The notes under the pieces: generated by a model
The model's database searches: none
The model's input: the letters and a program-made list of their open reading frames with translations, nothing else
What the model was told of the DNA's origin: nothing
Position numbers and translations under genes: made by a program
Source of the DNA: Tilletiopsis washingtonensis
Lineage: Eukaryota; Basidiomycota; Exobasidiomycetes; Entylomatales
NCBI RefSeq assembly: GCF_003144115.1
Contig: NW_020312020.1
Span: 87,483 to 151,482 of the forward strand
Direction: 5' to 3'
DNA length: 64,000 nt
Shown here: piece by piece, positions 23,016 through 35,044 of the stretch
Position numbering within the stretch: the stretch's first letter is position 1
How the letters are laid out: every line of letters begins with the position of its first letter

Positions 23016-26000
23016 TCACCACGTGCGAGCGTGCGTCGGGCAGGCCTTGCCGCGGCTGAACCACGAGTCGATGCACGCGCGGTGGAAGTAGCAGAGGCAG
23101 GGCTGAGGGCGCAGCGTGTAAGCGGCAGCAGAGCGAAGGTGGGCGCAGAGGTGCGACGTACCAGACGGGCGATGATCATGCCGGGCAGCAGGTCCTCGAG
23201 GCAGATTACGCACTCCTTGCCGACGATGGGTCCCGTATCCGGCAGCTTGTAGACCAGGTAGCGTCCGCCCTGCAGCGATCCTCCGCCGCCCGTCTCGAGA
23301 CACGCCTGCAAAGAGCGGCTGTGAGCATGCAGCTTCGCAGCGCTCGGGCGAAAGCGAACTCACCCTGACATGCTCCTCCTGTGTGATCGAGTCGCCAAGC
23401 GTGGCCAGAGTGGTGCTGCAGACTGGGCACTCATTGAGCTCGCTGGCGCGGGAGCTGACGTCGCTCATCGACGACGGCAAGTCGCTCTCGGTGTGGCTGC
23501 TCGGCAGCTGCGACAGCAACGAGCGCACGGCGGTGCCGGGCGGCAGCTGCCGGTCCGCATTGCAGGCGTTGCAGATGCGTGTCGGGCCACTGCTCTCTGT
23601 GATGAGCATTTCTGGCATGGCCGGGTCGATGACGAGCTCCGCAGCGGAGAGGTGCACGCGATGCGACGAGCACCGATCGCATCGGATCTGGCCGCAGCGG
23701 CGGCAGTGGTGCTTGCGCACGAAGAAGGTGAAGCGCCGCTGGCAGTCTGGGCACTCCGACGCAGTGTCGTCGCTCTGCCATGTCGGCACGAGGTTCTGCT
23801 CGCGCAGCGTCGCGGCGCCGACGGGCTGCGAGAAGCGGTTCGGCACCTCATGCGTCGGCACACGGAACTCGCTCGCGGCTGCCAGATCCGCGCTGCGCAT
23901 GGCTGCAAAGCTGACGCCGGCCTCTGAAGGGGCTGCCGCGCCAAAGGCAGACGCGCTGCTGCCGACGCGGACGGGCGGGCCGGGACGCACAGCAGCGCTC
24001 GAGGTCTGGTTGAGCCCGATGCGCGTGATGACCGACTGGCCGTCATCCTTGTAGGAGTTGGGGTAGATGAACTCCTCTGCGTCGCTGTCCTCGTCCTCGC
24101 TGCCCTCCTCCTCGATGCCGATGGCCTGGCGCAGCTGGCCGAGCTGCAGCGTGTACTCTTTCAGCATGTCCTCGGCGCGGCTTTGCCGATCCGAATCAGC
24201 ATCGCTGAATGCAGAGCCACGCAGCTCGCTGATCGCCAGATCAAGGCGCGCTATGCGGCGCCGCAGCTCGTCTGCTCCTTCGCCCATGGCGTCTGCGGGC
24301 GTCGAGCCAGAGGCAGCGCCGAGGCCAGCTAACGCGCGAGCGCGAGCGACGTAGTCGGCGGACGGGCCGAGAGAGGCGGCTGCTTCTCGGGCCTCTTGTT
24401 CGGCAGCGACAACGCTCGAAGGCTTGAGGCTTGCGCCGGGTTCAGCGTAGGCCGCACTAGAGTACTGTGCAATCTCGGCAGCCTCGAGCTCGTCGCCAAA
24501 GTCGATGTCGAGGCGCCGCCGGATCACACGGACCCAGCGGCGCCGCCGCACCCAGCCGGTAGGCACAGCCTCTTGCTCGCCGCCAACGCCGTTGACCGAC
24601 GTCTGGCCGGGACCAGGCAGCGCTCCGCCAGTGATGGCACGCGTGACACTCGAGCCTAGCCCGCGGCCTTCCAGGAGACGGGCGAGCGGCGGCGGCACTG
24701 CAGCGCTCCAGCGCTCGTCGGGCGCGTCGAAGGACTGGGCGTATTGCCAGCCGTCGTGGGCGTCGACGAGCGGGTGCGTCAGGTCCGGCTGCCAGTCTGA
24801 CAGCCAGAAGTGGCATCGCTCTCCGTTCGGCATCTCGCGCTCCAGCGAGGAGGATCCCGAGGCGCGCCGGTCGAGCACGCTCTGAGGCGTAGGGGTGCTG
24901 CCGAGCTCGCTCTCGCCGAGACCTTGCGCGGCATGCCTGCGGGCGTTCGCGGCCGCGATCTGGGCGGCCCGAGTCGGAAGCACGAGCTTGTACGGGTTCT
25001 CGCGAAGCGGCAGGCCGACGTCTTCGCGGCGCATGGGCGCATTGCGCGTGCGGCTGGTCGACAGCGGGCCAGGCGGCATCGTGCCGGGAGCCCGTCTGTC
25101 TGGCTTGTGCGGCCGTCCGGCGCTTGTGCCGCTCCAGCGCGGCTTGCCGCCGTGCACGGCGAGCGTAGAAAGTCGCATGTCGAGACGCTGGTTCTCGTGC
25201 AGAATGACGGGCACTGTCGAGTGCAGCCGCAGCGGGTTGTACGCCTGCTGGATGGCGCTTGCGCGAGTCTGCCGGGCGTCGCCGGAGCCGGTGGCGTGCG
25301 AGAGGCGCAGCGCGGCCCAGCGTTCGGCCTCGTACTTCTCGAGCACCTCGCAGACGTACGTCTCGAACGTCGCAGCGGCAATGTCGTACGCAGTCTCGCC
25401 GGCAGTGTTGCGTGCAAAGGGATCGGCCTGCGACTTGGTGCAGAGATAGCGCACGACGGTGACGTGGCCGCCGGCAGCTGCGTTCATAAGCGGCGTCCAC
25501 TCGCCGCGCCCTCCCTTGGCATCAACAATCGCTTCGGCGTTCTCGCACAGCACGCGCACGATGTCGAGGTAGCCACGCGCACAGGCATTGTGCAGCGGCG
25601 TCCAGCCATCGAAGTCGACGGCGTTCGCCGATGCTCCGCGCGACAGGAGGAAGGTGAGAGCAGGCAGGCGGCCGGCGAGAGCCGCTTTGTGCAGCGCAGT
25701 CTGTGCACGCGTGTGAGCAATGCTGGCACGCAGCAAACGGACACTCAGCTGCGACTCACCTCGCCCTCTTTGTCCTCGAGCTCCACCAAAGCACCAGCCT
25801 CCTCAATCAGCCACCTGACGATGTCTGCCTTGCCCTCTCGCGCGGCGTAATGTAGCGGAACAAGGCCGGAGTTGGGCCCTGGCTCATTCGCGAGCACGAA
25901 GCTGGAGTGCCCATCGGCAGAGGCCTGGGCGAAGAACGCCTCAAGCGCCGAGAGCGGCCCAGTCGTCGAGAGCGATGCGAGCGTAGCGTGGTCCAGCGGC

Positions 26001-26632
26001 ACCTCTGGCTGTGCAGGGGCGGCTGGCTCGAGTGGGGCAGTGTCTGCACCGCGGCTCGTCTCGGCGTCTTCTGCGACGGGCGCTGCGACAGCAGGGACAG
26101 GCTCCTCGCTCTCCTCGGCCTCGGCAGCTCCAGGATAGACGAAGGCCTCCTCGTCATCATCGTCCTCCTCCGCGTTGTACTCATCGTCTGGCCGCTCGCC
26201 TGCTGTCTCTTCCGCCACCGGGCTGGGATCGAGCACATCTCCTTGAGCCTCTGCGTGGGTGGCAGACGCTTGCGCGTCGGTCTCCGGAGCCGGGAGTGCG
26301 GTGTCGCCGGCACTGAAGGTCAAAGCCGTGGGCGTGCTGGCGTCGGCGCTGTCGTCGAGCGGCCGTTCGGGCAACGAAGATGCTGGCGGCAGATCTGGCG
26401 CGGCGACAGATGCGGCATCGCTTGCTGCGCCAGCTGTACTGCCTTCAAGAGGCAGCACAGGCTTATCGGCGGGCAGCAGAGGCGGCGGCGTCGAGACGCG
26501 AATGTGGTCGGCCCACGGGTCCTCGCCGCTGCAGGGCGCAGGGTCAGCAGACGCACGACTCGCCAGGCGACCGGCCGGGCTACCGACGGATCTTCACAGA
26601 GCCCTGAACATCGCGCCTACTCACTCGGCCAT
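23016..26632 (-). CDS. ankyrin-DysF-FYVE-RING protein, probable endosomal E3 ligase
   Basis: Five exons on the minus strand: 26632-26625 (8 nt), 26528-25760, 25700-23364, 23305-23162 and 23102-23016, giving 1114 aa. An acidic N-terminus is followed by about four ankyrin repeats (223-370). Next is a DysF-like pair of segments (about 573-660) with GWQYAQSF and VRRRRWVRV. A FYVE zinc finger (about 907-970) carries the RKHHCRRCG phosphoinositide signature. The end is a RING finger (1070-1108) opening CVIC and closing with FHRACIDSWF and ACPTH. FYVE domains bind PI3P on endosomes and RING domains recruit E2, so a membrane-directed ubiquitin ligase like yeast Pib1 is inferred. The ankyrin and DysF parts are not in yeast Pib1. 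The 8-nt first exon gives an ATG in frame; without it the long exon has no good start. Confidence 0.82.
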
Positions 26633-27115
26633 GGTGCGCGACTGACCGCTGGAAGCGCAGCGGTCTCAGAAGTCAGAAGAGTGTCGCGTGCGTGAGGCGG
26701 TGCAGCTCGCCGGGCGCAGGGGTGCGCGGGCCACGAGGTATAGGTGTGTCAGGAGGTGCGTGCTTGAGTGTGGGCCAGTGCAGGCTGGTGCTGGGTAATA
26801 GAGAATAGGACGATGTCGAGGGGAGCGAGAGGAGCAGAGGCAAGCCTCGAGCAGCAGCTGGCGCCGTGCGAAGTGTTCTTTGGCCGCAGCGCCGCGCGGC
26901 TAAAGTGCTCGTGCGCCGCGCAGCGGAACGAACGGACGTCGTGCCGTGCCGCCGTGCCTCGAACCGCGAGCATCACTCTGTCACATCTGCATCGGGCGCC
27001 GCAGCGGCGCATCCTCCCTTTGTACCACACCAGGCAACACCAGCCGTAACACACTCTCAGCGGCGTCACGCCAACATGGGCTGCAGTGCTATGATTGCAC
27101 GCCCGTCTGGCCGCA
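26633..27115. other. intergenic between two minus-strand genes
   Basis: This is the promoter side of the ankyrin-FYVE-RING gene and the 3' flank of the GH31 gene. No open frame or motif in it can be supported. Confidence 0.5.
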
Positions 27116-29827
27116 TCATGGCGCAGTGTCCAGGCCTCGGCCCTCCTCGAGCAGCACAACCTCGACGGGCGCACTGAAGCCCTTCGGCTCCAGCACCTGC
27201 ACCTGGCCCTGCCCGTCCACCTCGACCAGCAGGCGCGAGCCATCACGGAAGTGCATCTCGCTCCGCACGGGCTGGGCTGCGTCGGCCAGCGTCGTCTTTG
27301 CGACGACGAGGACGAAGCCGCGCGTGCGCACGTCGTCGTCGAGCGCGTGCCCCTTGCGGCCCATGAGCAGCGCGCTGCCGGGCCGCAGCAGCAGCGGCAG
27401 CGAGAGCATCGAGTGTGCCTCGTCGCGCACGTACTTGGGGCCCGTGCGCGTCGAGCCGTCGAGGATGTTCGTCCACTTGCCCTCGGGCAGGTAGTAGGAG
27501 ACGTGCGTCTCGTCGAACACGGGGCACACGAGCAGGTCGCGCCCGAGGAAGTACTGCGTGTCGACGTTCCACGAGCACCAGTCCTCGGGATACTCGAGGA
27601 ACAGCGGCCGCATCAGCGGCGTGCCCTCCGGAATCTCGGTGAACATCGAGTCCATCAGGTACGGCACCAGGCGGTGCTTGAGGTGTGTGAACTTGGAGAC
27701 CACCAGGGACGCCTCGTCGTCGATCAGCCACGGCACGCGGTACGACGCAGAGCCGTGCAGCCGCGAATGGGACGAGAGCAGGCCGAATTGCACCCAGCGC
27801 TTGCTGCAAGCAGGCCACAGCGTAAGCAGTGGCAGGCAGATGCTCTTTCGAGGCACTCACTAGATCGCGGCAGCCGGCGTCTTGGCCAGGTCGCCGCCCG
27901 CCTTACCCTCGGCCTTGAAGCCGCCAATGTCGTGGCTGAAGTACGCAAAGCCGCTCAGGCCGAGCGATAGCCCACCGCGCAGCGTCTCTGCGAGGCCAGT
28001 CCACTCCGTGTCGACGTCGCCTCCCCAATGGACTGCACAGCTGTCAGCAACAGATCGCTCCGAGAGACAAGCACGAGGCCTCACCTGGTAACCGCTGTCC
28101 GCCGACGGTGGCTGATCGTGCGAAGAGACAAGCCTCGGCCACACCGCGCTTGCGGACGATAACGTCGTACACTGCCTCATTGTACAGACCCGTGCTGGAA
28201 GGAGCAGCGGTCAGCGTCTGGGTTGCTGCCGTCACGCATGACCCACTAGGCATTGTGCATCGTCCGCGGATTTGAGCCGTCATGGAACACCACGTCCTCG
28301 CACACGATGCGCTCGCCGAAGTCCGTCTTGAACGAGTCGACGCCGAGGTCCATCAGCGCTTCGAGGTAGCTCTGGTACCACTTTCTCGCCTCTGGGTTTG
28401 TGAAGTCAACAGTGGCGATGCCCGCCTGCCAGTCGTTGCTCTGGAACGTCGAGCCGTCGCGCCGCTTGATGAAGTAGCCCTTCTCATCGCCCTCCTCGAA
28501 GAGGCGCGACTCCTGCGCAATGTACGGATTGATCCAGACGCACACCTTGATGCCCTGCTCGTGGATGCGCGCCAGGAAGCCCTGCGGGTCCGGAAAGAAG
28601 TCGGGGTCGAACTGAAAGTCGCACCAGCAGTGCGCTCGCTGCCAGAAGCAGTCAAAGTGCAGCACCGAGACGGGGCAGTCGCGCTCCCGCATGCCGTCGA
28701 GGAACGACTGCACCGTCTTCTCGTCGTACGACGTGAGGAAGGAGGTCGAGAGCCACAGGCCCCAGGACCAGTCGGGCACCGGCGGCGCCCGGCCGGTGAG
28801 CAGCGTGTAGCGCGCCAGGATCTCCTTGGGCGTCGCGCCAGCAATGATGTACAGCCGGATCGTCTCGCCGGGCACGGCAGCCTGCACGCGCGTCATCTTG
28901 TCGGACTGCACCTCCATCGAGACGTGGTCGAGCTGAGCGGGCGTGTGAGTCACGGTGAGAGCTGCGTGAAAGGGAGCGACGCACGTGGTCGATGTACACG
29001 CCGTAGCCCTTGTTCGTGAGGTAGAACGGGATGTTCTTGTACGCTGCGGCCATGTCAGCCAGGCCTGAGCGCATGGTGACGCTGCGACTCACCGACGGAG
29101 CTGCTGGTGCCGCCGTCCTCCTGTGAGAGCTCCACGGTCTGGCCGTTCTTGACAAACGGCCCGAAGCGCTCGCCCAGGCCGTAAACTTTCTCGCCCACGG
29201 CCAGGGTCGGGCTTGCGACCATGTAGCCGCGGCGCTGGCTCTGCGGTGCGCGGTAGTACGGGTCGGCAATCGTCGTCGTCGCATTCTCGCGCTCGGCCAG
29301 CGCCGGCGAGGCGTTGGTGAGCAGCGCCCACTGCAGCGACTCCTGGCCCAGCTCAGTGAGCCTGCGCCCACTGCGGTCCTTGAACTCGATGCGAAAGCCG
29401 TCGGCCGCGCGCGCCAGCGTGGCACTGGCGACGTCTCCGGCCGTCGTCAGGCGAGCAAAGTCGGCGTCGATGTGCGAGCTGGCCTGCGAGCCCTCGGGCG
29501 GGCCGCCGTCGGGGAAGAGCACCGCACGGGGCTCCCTGAGCGCCGGCTTGCCTGCAAAGTGGCGCGCCGAGACGCCGATGATGCCGGCGGCGGGCGAGGT
29601 GAGCTCGACGGTGATGGTGGGCTTGTTGAGTGTGTCGCCGCGATGGCGCACATGGCGAGTCGTGCAGAGCGCACGCAGCCCGCCCTGCGGCAGCTCCGTG
29701 ACGCGTGCGACCTCGGCGGCCGAGTGGACGTGCACGCCCTCGCGGCCGGCTGTGCAGCGGCGTCAGCTCGACGAACAGCGGCAGCCCGGCGCAGCAACTC
29801 ACACCAGACGCCCTCAGTGAGACGCAT
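27116..29827 (-). CDS. GH31 alpha-xylosidase, YicI-like, cytosolic
   Basis: Seven exons on the minus strand: 29827-29803, 29749-29093, 29043-28985, 28932-28247, 28194-28085, 28032-27861 and 27803-27116, giving 798 aa (bacterial YicI is 772). The 25-nt first exon encodes a start like the family's, with W-S-G-R-E-G-V following the splice. The catalytic nucleophile is Asp451 in FKTDFGE and the acid/base is Asp518 in WGGDVD, both in the YicI pattern rather than the secreted alpha-glucosidase pattern. There is no signal peptide, so it probably acts in the cytosol, removing alpha-linked xylose from xyloglucan oligosaccharides such as isoprimeverose after import. Alpha-glucosidase activity cannot be excluded from sequence alone. 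A TATA-like element lies about 55 nt upstream. Confidence 0.87.
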
Positions 29828-30692
29828 GCTTGAGAGAGGATTGTGGGACGGTCGAGCTGGGGCGCGACCAGGTGCCCTCTATATGGGGCGCCGCTCGCTG
29901 CGCTGCTCGGCAATCTTCTCGGCCTAGCTGTTCCCCGCGGCAACGTGCGGGGAGGGCGGCGCGCGGGGCGCCGCCGGCGGCAGGAGAGGAGAGCATCGTG
30001 CGCTGCCCGTTGTGACGCCGCACGGCGGATGTCAGGGTCGCCGCGCAAGCTCCGCTCGGCACGCGCGCGTGCGGGGAACGCGCAGGCAGGCGGCCAGCGT
30101 GCGCTGCGGCGGAGCACCGAGCTTCTGCCGGCGCCGGCCGCGGCAGAACCAGCAGGCCGGCTGCCGGCGCATCCGGCCAGCGGACGGCGCATCGGCGCGG
30201 CGTCGGCGTCCTACGGTGCGCAGATCTGCTGACGCTGCCGCCGGCTCGGCACACCCGATGCCGCGCCGCCGCGCCCTCTGACAGCTCTGTGCCTGCCGCG
30301 CCGAGGCACAGGCACATGACGATGCACATGCACATGCTGCCGATGCCGCGATCCGGTATGCCGGCACCGCCATCTGCCATGCGCAACGTGCTGCGGCACG
30401 GCAATCGCTGCGATTCCGCAGATGTCCGGCGCGATGCGCTTGGCCGACGGCGTCGCGCAGATCAAGATACGCAGCGGGCAAACGCACGGGCGCGCGCGAC
30501 GTGCGGGTCGCTCCCTGCGTCCGGTGTAAGATATGGTTCGTGCGTAGAGAGCAGGATGAATAGAAGCAGCGCACATGGGCGCAGCAGCGAAGGGGAAGCG
30601 CATCACGAGACGTATAGAGAGCGAATGTGGGAGAGAGAGAGGCGGCGAGGCAGGCGGGCAGGCAGTACGGAGCTGCCAAGGTATCGACACGT
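29828..30692. other. intergenic, no supported gene
   Basis: This is the promoter side of the GH31 gene, then the 3' flank of the IML2-like gene. Apart from the TATA-like element near 29880 only short purine runs (30630-30665) are visible. Confidence 0.5.
29879..29886 (-). promoter_or_regulatory. TATA-like element of the GH31 gene
   Basis: The minus strand reads CATATAGA about 55 nt before the ATG at 29827. It stands out in GC-rich flanking sequence and its spacing implies a short leader. Confidence 0.4.
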
Positions 30693-33600
30693 CTACTTGA
30701 GGGTCTCGAGGGCACCGTCTGCGCAGGGAGCGGTCAGCAGGGTGTAAGACCAGGGCTCCATGCGCCACTCACTGGAGCGCAGGATGCACATGTTCTGCAT
30801 CGAGTATTTGCCCTTGTGCGCGACGAGGTGCTTGCTCGACATGATGATGTTGAACTCGGTGCGCGCCTGGTCGATCTTGCCCTGGCAGGCGTACAGACGG
30901 CCGAGCTCGTAGTGCGCAAAGTAGACGAGGTAGTCTGCGTGCAGCAGGGATCAGCAGGGTGACCGCCAGTGCCGACCGTCAGTCACAACTCACGGTCCAG
31001 CGAGATCTTGTCGCCCTCGTCGATCACGTTCTGCAGGCTGATCTGGCACTGCTTGGCCGCCTCCTCGACCGGAATCGGGCTCTCCTTGGGGTCGACGCGC
31101 GCGTGCTTCTCGGGGTAGGCAATGTAGCGCAGCGTGACGCCGCGCAGGAAGTGCGCCAGGCAGTAGTCGTCCCAGTACTCGTCGGCGCCCGAGTGGTACG
31201 AGCTCGGGTCCTCGACGGCGCGCAGGTCGGCCAGCGCGTCCGAGATCTCGACGAGCTGCTCGTCGGCGAGCGCGTAGCGCGGCGCGTTGGTGAGGCAGTG
31301 GTAGATGTAGGAGAACTCGATGGCCGGCAGCAGCAGACGCTTCTGGCTGATGAACTTCTTGGCCTTGCGGGCGCAGTATTTCTGGCGCAGCAGTGTCAGG
31401 GCAGGTCCCGCTGCAGCGTCTTTGCGCGCCACTCACCTCCATGGGAATCGACTTGCCGGCAATGCGCTGCATCGCCTCGGGCACCTTGCGGAACAGCGCC
31501 GCCGCCTCGCGGTCGTCCTGCCCCGTCTGCGCCAGGTTCACGGCGCGGCCGTACGTGTACACGGCCTTCGACCAGTTCGACTCCTTGAGCAGGATCGTGA
31601 AGCAGTCGTAGGCCTCCTTCCACTGCGCCAGACTCATGTGGCACAGGCTCATGTCCCAGTAGCAGCTGCAGAGGGTCGGTCAGCGCCTGAAGTGCCGCCC
31701 CTCGTCACGCGCCTCTGACTCACATGTGCTGGAGCTGCACGTACTCGCGCTGCACGTCGCGCGCAGCCCGGTACTGCGTGATCGCCTTCTCGGCCAGCGC
31801 TTCGGTGGAATAGAGGCGGCCAGAGAAGTAGAGGAAGAAGACACCTGCGAAGGACGCTTCAGCCTGATGTACACGATGCGAGGCTGCGCAAGACTCACCC
31901 TGAGGGTAGCGCTCCAGGTTGTAGTGCAGCACCTTGTCGGCAAAGTCGATGTCCGTGCCGGACACGGGGATGAACGTGGAGATGACGAGGTGGTAGAGCA
32001 GGATGCCCATGTCGCACTGCGCGCGCAGTAATGTCAGCCGCGCGCGACACGCCGGCAGCTCCGTGCAACTCACAATCTGGCGGCGCAGACCCTCCTTGGC
32101 CTGGTCCATCGCGGGCTGCAGCTCCTTCTTGTCGTCGCTCCACTCGCCAGCGCGCGCGAGCGTCATGAGGCCCCACTCGCAGTCGCCAGTGTAGCCGAAG
32201 ACCTGCGAGAGCGCTGTCAGCGCGCAGTGGTGTGCGGACACGCGCACGCGCCGCTCACCTCCATGATCTTGAGCACCTTGCCGGGCAGCAGGCCGAGGAT
32301 CATGCTGATCAGGCCGTTGCCGAGGTACACGCCCGAGCGGAAGTCCTCGTCGACGGCCTCGTCGCGCTTGGCGCCGCCCTTCTTCTGCGCCTGCTCGTCG
32401 GCCCACTCGACGTACTTCGACATCGAGCGGTAGATGCCGTACGAGTTGCGCAGGTTGAGCGCCTCGGACACGAAGGCGAAGAAGTCGCCCGAGTAGAGGA
32501 CTGCGCCGCGCACAGACGTCAGCACACAAGGAGAACGGCAGAGCGCTGTGTCCACTCACTGCCCATGATTGCCTTGAGCAGCAGGCTCTCGGCGTAGACC
32601 AGCTCAGCATGGCGCTGCACCTTGGTCATCGACGCCATCGTGCCGGTGCTGGCGCCAGAGCCGCGCACAAAGCGGCCAAAGCTGGCCACGGTGCCGGCGG
32701 GCTTGCGCAGCAGGTTTGCGATCGTCAGCGCATCCTTGCAGTAGGAGATGGCCTTGGCCAGGTCCTCCGGCTCGAACGTCTGCGTGACGGCAGTGGTCAG
32801 CTGCGGTCTGGCGCAGTGCGCGCGCGCATACACACCATGAAGCCCTTGATCACCGCAATGAGCGCGTCGCCGAGCGCGTAGTACAGCTTGCGGTCGCTGT
32901 ACTTCTTCATGATCTCCTCGGCCTCGAGCATGCGCGAGTTCAGGAACAGGTTCAGGGCGCGGCGCGCTTCCTTGATGTCGCGCTCCATCTCATCGGCGTC
33001 CATCTTCACGTCGTCAAACGTGAGCTTGGCGACGCGCGCGGCCTTCTCGCGCACGTGCGTGGGCGTCTCCTTCTTGGCCTTGGCGTCTGCGGGCGTGCTC
33101 GTCTCGTCGCCGCCGACCGGCTCGGAGCCGCTGCGCCGCTTGGCGCCGGCCGTGCCGCGCAGAGCCGCGGGCGCGCCGCGCGTGCTCTCGCTGTCGCCGG
33201 CCAGCGTCGTGGCAGTGGACTCGCTGAGTCCGCGCGAGCGGCTCTGGCTGTGGTTGCTGGCGCGGCCGCGGTTCGAGCGATGCGCAGGGCCGTCGTCCTC
33301 GTCGTGCTCGGCGATGTCGGCCAGCTCGGCGTCGTGGAACTCCTCGTCCTCGGAAGAGTAGTCCGCGTCGCGCTCGGGCTTGCCGTTGGCCTGCTCGCCC
33401 GAGCCGCCGAGCACCTTGCCGGCTAGCGCTGCGGCACCGCCCGCGACAGCTGCGCCCGCGCCCACAGCGACACCCACTGCGGCTCCAAGGTATCCCTGCT
33501 GCTGCGTGTTCTCCTGAGCGCCGTTGGTCTCGCTGCTCTTCTGCCGCTGCGGCTGGATCCGCTGCTCGATTTCTCTGGCGTCGAGATCTTCGCTCGTCGA

Positions 33601-34649
33601 GACGTGCAGCGGCGGCGCCACCGTCTGCACAGTGCGCACGGGCTTGACGCTTCCATCGGCAGCCTTCTTGTTGAACGTCGTGCGGCGGCCGGAGCGCGCG
33701 CCCGAGAGGCCCGAGGAGGTGCTGTGAGCAGGCGAGGCCGGCACAGACGCCATGCGCGCGGGTGCGGCGTCGACCGTGGGGCTCGAGCCGGCAGAGCGCA
33801 GCGGGTGCTCGGGCACATCCGAGCTGGCCGGCAGCGCAGGGACCGGCGGCGGTGTCTCGCGCTCCTCGGCCGGCTCGGCGCGGCCATTGGCGCCGTTGGT
33901 GGCCGCGGCTGCGCTGGCGCCGCTCTTCTTGCTGAAGCTCGACATGCGCTGGCTCATGCTGCGGCGGTTGCTCGTGGTGCTGCCGGAGCGCGAGCGCGCC
34001 TCCTTGCCGCCCTCGTCATCCGAGCCCTGGCGCGAGCCGCGGCGCATGATGCTCGAGATGATGGCGCGCGAGCTGCGCCGCGACGAGATGCTGCGGCGGT
34101 CCTCGTCGATCTCGGGCTTCGCGGGCTGCGCGCTGTTTGAGCGCTCGCGCGACGAGAGGTTCGACGGCTGGTGGCTGCAGAGGGGTCAGCTGGGTCCTCT
34201 GCGAGTGCAAAGCGCCGAGCGCATCGCGCAAGTAGCACGAGAGCGCGACAAAGATCGCACACCCAGCTCACAAGAGCTGGCAGCTCTCTGCGCAAGTGCC
34301 GCTCTCCGTGCCTCTGCCAGCGCGCACATCACTCTACTCACCGGAGCGCCTGGCTGCCGTTGACGTCCGGGTTGGGCGAGGGCGAGTCGGCGGCGCGGCC
34401 CTTGTTGCTGAAGCTCTTGCGGCGCGAGCTGCGCGACTGGGAGCGCGCCATGTCGCCGTTGGGCGCACTCTGCTGCTCGTTGGCGCTCGAGGGCCGGCGC
34501 GAGCGCAGCAGTGCGTCCGTGTTGGACACGGGGCTGGCAGGCTCGGGCGAGGCCTCTGCCGGCTCGGCGGCCATGCTGGCGAGGATGGAGCGGCGCGAGG
34601 TGGAGACGCGCGGGCCCAGCGTGTCGGCGGGGTTCGCTACGGCGGCCAT
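30693..34649 (-). CDS. IML2: IML2/TTC39-family TPR protein
   Basis: Eleven exons on the minus strand: 34649-34342, 34174-32836, 32779-32560, 32500-32259, 32202-32074, 32016-31899, 31844-31724, 31665-31437, 31381-30994, 30934-30773 and 30718-30693, giving 1093 aa. The first ~480 residues are disordered and Ser/Arg-rich, with an Ala/Gly-rich stretch (GVAVGAGAAVAGG) that may touch membrane. From about 480 on comes the helical IML2 domain: MERDIKEARRAL, then LYSGDFFAF, GLLPGK and TPR-like segments ending near ALETLK. Yeast Iml2 is needed to clear inclusion bodies; the animal TTC39 relatives act in lipid handling. The ATG sits in a strong CCCACCATGG context. An upstream exon could replace the first four residues (see 34969-35044). 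The gene is intron-dense compared with its neighbours. Confidence 0.82.
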
Positions 34650-34968
34650 GGTGGGCAGTAGCGGAGGGGTGGTGGTGAGAGGAGAGGAGCAGAGAGCGTC
34701 AGCTGGGACAAGAGGTGGATGCCAGGCGGCGAGCAGACGCCGGCAGGATGCAAAGCGGGCCCAGACGTGCAGCAGCAGCAGCGCAGCATCCACGCCGGAG
34801 CGGCATCAGCGCGGCGGCGCCCGTGCCTGGAGAAAGGCCGCTCCGCTGTCCGCCCATGCCGCTGCCGCGCCTTGCCTCTGCAGGCCCGAATCTCTGGCGC
34901 ACCCCGCGCCCCACGCCCGCCGTTGCGGTGCCGGCTCTGCGCCTTTTCGCCCTCGCTGTGCGACTCAC

Positions 34969-35044
34969 CTCGACGGCGCGGCGCCCGCACCGAGGCCGGC
35001 CGCTCAGCCGACGACGGGTCGAGGAAGAGGTAGTGCTGGCCCAT
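34969..35044 (-). other. candidate alternative first exon of the IML2-like gene
   Basis: On the minus strand an ATG at 35044 opens 25 codons ending at a GTGAGT donor (34968). Joined to a GTAG acceptor that leaves 34636 as the next base, the frame enters the IML2-like protein at Ala-Asn-Pro-Ala-Asp. The phase fits, but by chance one in three would. The intron would be 332 nt. The downstream ATG has the better start context, so this exon is unproven. Confidence 0.3.
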
